Positions 48,056 through 49,568 of a stretch of DNA of 49,568 nt are shown here, one piece after another (position 1 is the first letter of the stretch; the number at the start of each line of letters is the position of its first letter). A program made the translations under genes and the position numbers. Source of the DNA: Paenibacillus pinistramenti (GTDB taxonomy: Bacteria > Bacillota > Bacilli > Paenibacillales > Paenibacillaceae); assembly GCF_005869875.1 (NCBI RefSeq), contig NZ_VAWG01000022.1, positions 1 through 49,568 on the forward strand. The letters run 5' to 3'. The notes beneath the pieces are model-generated. The model searched no databases and was not told where the DNA came from. It saw nothing but the letters and a program-made list of their open reading frames with translations.

Positions 48056-48985
48056 TCATAATACCGCGCTTTCCGCCGCAAACTGCTTCATTGCCCGGTG
48101 AGCCTGCTCAAACCGCAAACGAAGAGAGCCCGTTATGCCGTATGCGGCCCTCAAGTCTTCGTCCGGTCCGCCGCTTCCTCCCTGCAGCGTTTCGGTCACC
48201 GTCTGATGCAGCGCCGCCGCCCAGATGTCCAGTGACGCGTCGTCTTCACGGGTGATTGAAGCGTATTCCGCCGTCCCGTAAATTCCCATAATGAACTGAT
48301 ACCAGAATTCCTGGGCAAAATAAAACATGGCCGGATCATGCACCTGAGCTTCCCGTCCTACCCTTTCCAGCACATCGCCGACAGCAGGCGGAAAATCCTC
48401 CAGTGTTAAGGGTACCGAATCAATGTCGATCGTTACCCGTCCGCGCGCCCTGATCAAATGAACCGTACCGCCCGCCTCACGCTTGCGAAGCGTCTGAAGG
48501 GCTCTGAACTGAAGCATCGGATGGCGTTCCCCGCGTTCCAGCCACTCCAAAAGCGCATCGTCAATCTCGGGTGACTGAATAAAGGCCAGCTGTTCAAGCG
48601 CAAGAAAGGTATGCTCGGACAAAGGCTTCTCCGTAACCGTTTGAAGCAGCTTGGCAGCATAATCCTTGTTCTCGGCAAATTTTGCCTCCGCGTGCTTCCG
48701 CGCAAAATCAGCTTCATGCTCCGGCTCCTCTTCCTCGGCCCCAGGCTTGTCCTTACCTGCTCCTGCCGAGGCGGGAAATGCTTCTTCCAGCCATTTCAGC
48801 AGCGCCCCCCATTCCTCATAATGGCGGTCATCCTGCACTTCGCACCGCAGCAAAAAGCGAAGCAGCTCCGCTGCTTTCGCGTAACATTCCGTTTCCAGCA
48901 TACGGGTAAGCTCAACCTGGTAATAATCGAGCGTCTTCGGGAATAAAACTAGATTATCCTTGGCGCTCTGCTGATTCCCGTTAAT
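48056..48985 (-). CDS. Uncharacterised acidic, probably helical protein with a likely ATT start
   Basis: I do not recognise a named family. The conventional ATG at 48901 would give 281 residues, but coding-like sequence continues 28 codons upstream in frame to ATT 48985 (NGNQQSAKDNLVLFPKTLDY), where it meets a TGA. No ATG, GTG or TTG lies in that stretch, and GGAAGGA sits 11 bases before the ATT, so an ATT start giving 309 residues is proposed. The protein is rich in Ala, Glu and Leu, with paired helices in the N-terminal 60 residues resembling TPR units (AKAAELLRFLLRCEVQDDRHYEEW), a charged linker near 90-110 and no membrane segment. It is preceded by a sigma-A-like promoter and lies upstream of tig as a separate unit. 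Confidence 0.7.
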   Translation of the reverse strand: MNGNQQSAKDNLVLFPKTLDYYQVELTRMLETECYAKAAELLRFLLRCEVQDDRHYEEWGALLKWLEEAFPASAGAGKDKPGAEEEEPEHEADFARKHAEAKFAENKDYAAKLLQTVTEKPLSEHTFLALEQLAFIQSPEIDDALLEWLERGERHPMLQFRALQTLRKREAGGTVHLIRARGRVTIDIDSVPLTLEDFPPAVGDVLERVGREAQVHDPAMFYFAQEFWYQFIMGIYGTAEYASITREDDASLDIWAAALHQTVTETLQGGSGGPDEDLRAAYGITGSLRLRFEQAHRAMKQFAAESAVL

Positions 48986-49025
48986 ATAGGCTCACATCCT
49001 TCCACCGTTCCTCAATGATTTGTAG

Positions 49026-49053
49026 ATTATAACATACCGTTTATAAAAGTAAA
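49026..49053 (-). promoter_or_regulatory. Promoter of the uncharacterised gene (sigma-A)
   Basis: Minus-strand consensus -10 TATAAT (49026-49031) with upstream TG, and -35 TTTACT (49048-49053) at 16 bp. It diverges from the tRNA promoter 26 bp away. Confidence 0.65.
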
Positions 49054-49078
49054 AAAAGAGTCCTTCCGCAGAAACACC

Positions 49079-49107
49079 TTGCTAACTCCTTCAGGTTATG
49101 ATATATT
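49079..49107 (+). promoter_or_regulatory. Promoter of tRNA-Arg (sigma-A)
   Basis: Plus-strand -35 TTGCTA (49079-49084), 17-bp spacer, -10 TATATT (49102-49107), with a TG one base before the -10. The predicted start is about 18 bases upstream of the mature tRNA. Confidence 0.7.
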
Positions 49108-49131
49108 ATTATTCGCTCGATTTTATTTTTT

Positions 49132-49205
<74 letters not shown>

Positions 49206-49212
49206 TCAAGTG

Positions 49213-49241
49213 AAAGCTCTCCTTTGGGAGAGCTTTTTTTT
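49213..49241 (+). terminator. Terminator of tRNA-Arg
   Basis: AAAGCTCTCC and GGGAGAGCTTT form a stem around a TTT loop, continuing into a run of T. It ends the tRNA transcript; the repeat array begins directly after. Confidence 0.93.
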
Positions 49242-49242
49242 G

Positions 49243-49382
49243 CGTCCCGCGGGATGAGAACCCCGGAGAGGGGTTCGTCGAAGTGAGGCCATCCATTCAC
49301 GGATGGCGGAACGAAGTCAGCCGCCTGGCGGCTGTACCCCGACTGGGACGTCGGTGTGCTATCCGGCAGGAGAGCTTTTTTA
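49243..49382 (+). repeat. Structured tandem repeat, unit 1 (140 bp)
   Basis: CGTCCC (49243-49248) can pair with GGGACG (49345-49350) to close a domain with three hairpins: GAACCCC/GGGGTTC (49258-49276), GCCATCC/GGATGGC (49288-49307) and CAGCCG/CGGCTG (49318-49334). A fourth hairpin, GCTATCC/GGAGAGC (49358-49375, one mismatch), is followed by six T. CGAAGTGAG and CGAAGTCAG precede the second and third hairpins. CTGGGACGTC (49343-49352) repeats the tRNA 3' end. No protein reading is credible. Confidence 0.85.
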
Positions 49383-49524
49383 CGTCCCGCGGGATGAGAA
49401 CCCCGGAGAGGGGTTCGTCGAAGTGAGGCCATCCGATTCACGGATGGCGGAACGAAGTCAGCCGCCTGGCGGCTGTACCCCGACTGGGACGTCGGTGTGC
49501 TCTCCGGTAGGAGAGCTTTTTTTG
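49383..49524 (+). repeat. Structured tandem repeat, unit 2 (142 bp)
   Basis: Nearly identical to unit 1. The few differences fall in loops or restore pairing: an extra G lengthens the second stem to CCATCCG/CGGATGG, and A to C makes the terminator stem GCTCTCC/GGAGAGC perfect, followed by seven T. Units are 140 and 142 bp, not multiples of three, so the tandem open frame across them shifts. Confidence 0.85.
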
Positions 49525-49568
49525 CGTCCCGCGGGATGAGAACCCCTGGGGGGGTCGTCGAAGTGAGG
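49525..49568 (+). repeat. Structured tandem repeat, unit 3 (cut by window end)
   Basis: The third copy starts CGTCCCGCGGGATGAGAACC as the others do. Its first hairpin has diverged (AACCCCTGGGGGGGTC), but most of the pairing is kept with a shorter loop. The window ends 44 bp into the unit, so total copy number is unknown. Confidence 0.8.

Noticed and set aside
49303..49539. Plus-strand open frame with the repeated peptide MAERSQPPGGCTPTGTS
   Set aside because: It is a translation of the hairpin repeats. Units of 140 and 142 bp break the frame, and no ribosome binding site is present.

Overview
The window is a 49.6-kb piece of a chromosome from an endospore-forming member of the Firmicutes, most likely Paenibacillus or a close relative. 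The evidence is a Bacillus-type 16S rRNA 5' end, a full set of sporulation genes (safA, spo0B, spoIVFA, spoIVFB, spoIIB, spoVID), strong AGGAGG-type ribosome binding sites, many TTG and GTG starts, and a gene order that follows the B. subtilis tig-clpX-lonB-lonA-ysxC-hemA...hemL-spoVID-valS-folC-spoIIB-maf-radC-mreBCD-minCD-spoIVFAB-rplU-prp-rpmA-spo0B-obg-pheB-pheA-safA block. Departures from that order (murC after folC, hom-thrC-thrB between pheB and pheA, rng next to spoIVFB, clpP and ispG around clpX, a SUMT-HemD fusion) fit Paenibacillaceae. The genus is an inference. All protein genes and the rRNA are on the minus strand; only the tRNA at the right end is on the plus strand.

Layout from right to left, the direction of transcription. 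At 49.1-49.6 kb a plus-strand tRNA-Arg(UCU) with its own promoter and terminator is followed by a tandem array of about 140-bp multi-hairpin units that runs off the window. Facing away from it is an unrecognised gene that seems to start at ATT, then a protein quality-control cluster (tig, clpP, clpX, lonB, lon) with ispG inside it, and the GTPase gene ysxC. Next is a tetrapyrrole operon (hemA, hemX-like, a precorrin-2 dehydrogenase, hemC, cobA-hemD, hemB, hemL) ending in an RluA-type pseudouridine synthase. spoVID follows, then valS behind a complete T-box leader, then folC, murC and spoIIB. A promoter with an immediate terminator-like hairpin leads into maf-radC-mreBCD-minCD, followed by spoIVFAB, rng, the rplU-prp-rpmA operon behind an L21 leader, spo0B, obg, and a pheB-hom-thrC-thrB-pheA operon. 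safA comes last, and then the rrn operon with tandem promoters and the first 37 nt of the 16S gene.

Together the genes cover translation and its supply, cell shape and division-site selection, wall precursor synthesis, regulated proteolysis, haem/sirohaem and threonine/phenylalanine synthesis, and the sporulation phosphorelay, pro-sigma processing and coat assembly. There is no prophage, transposon, CRISPR array or defence island. The least explained parts are the structured repeat array beyond the tRNA, the inverted TGTCGAAAA sites between the rrn promoters, the inverted repeat in the pheB promoter, the leader hairpin before maf and the palindromes at the clpP promoters.
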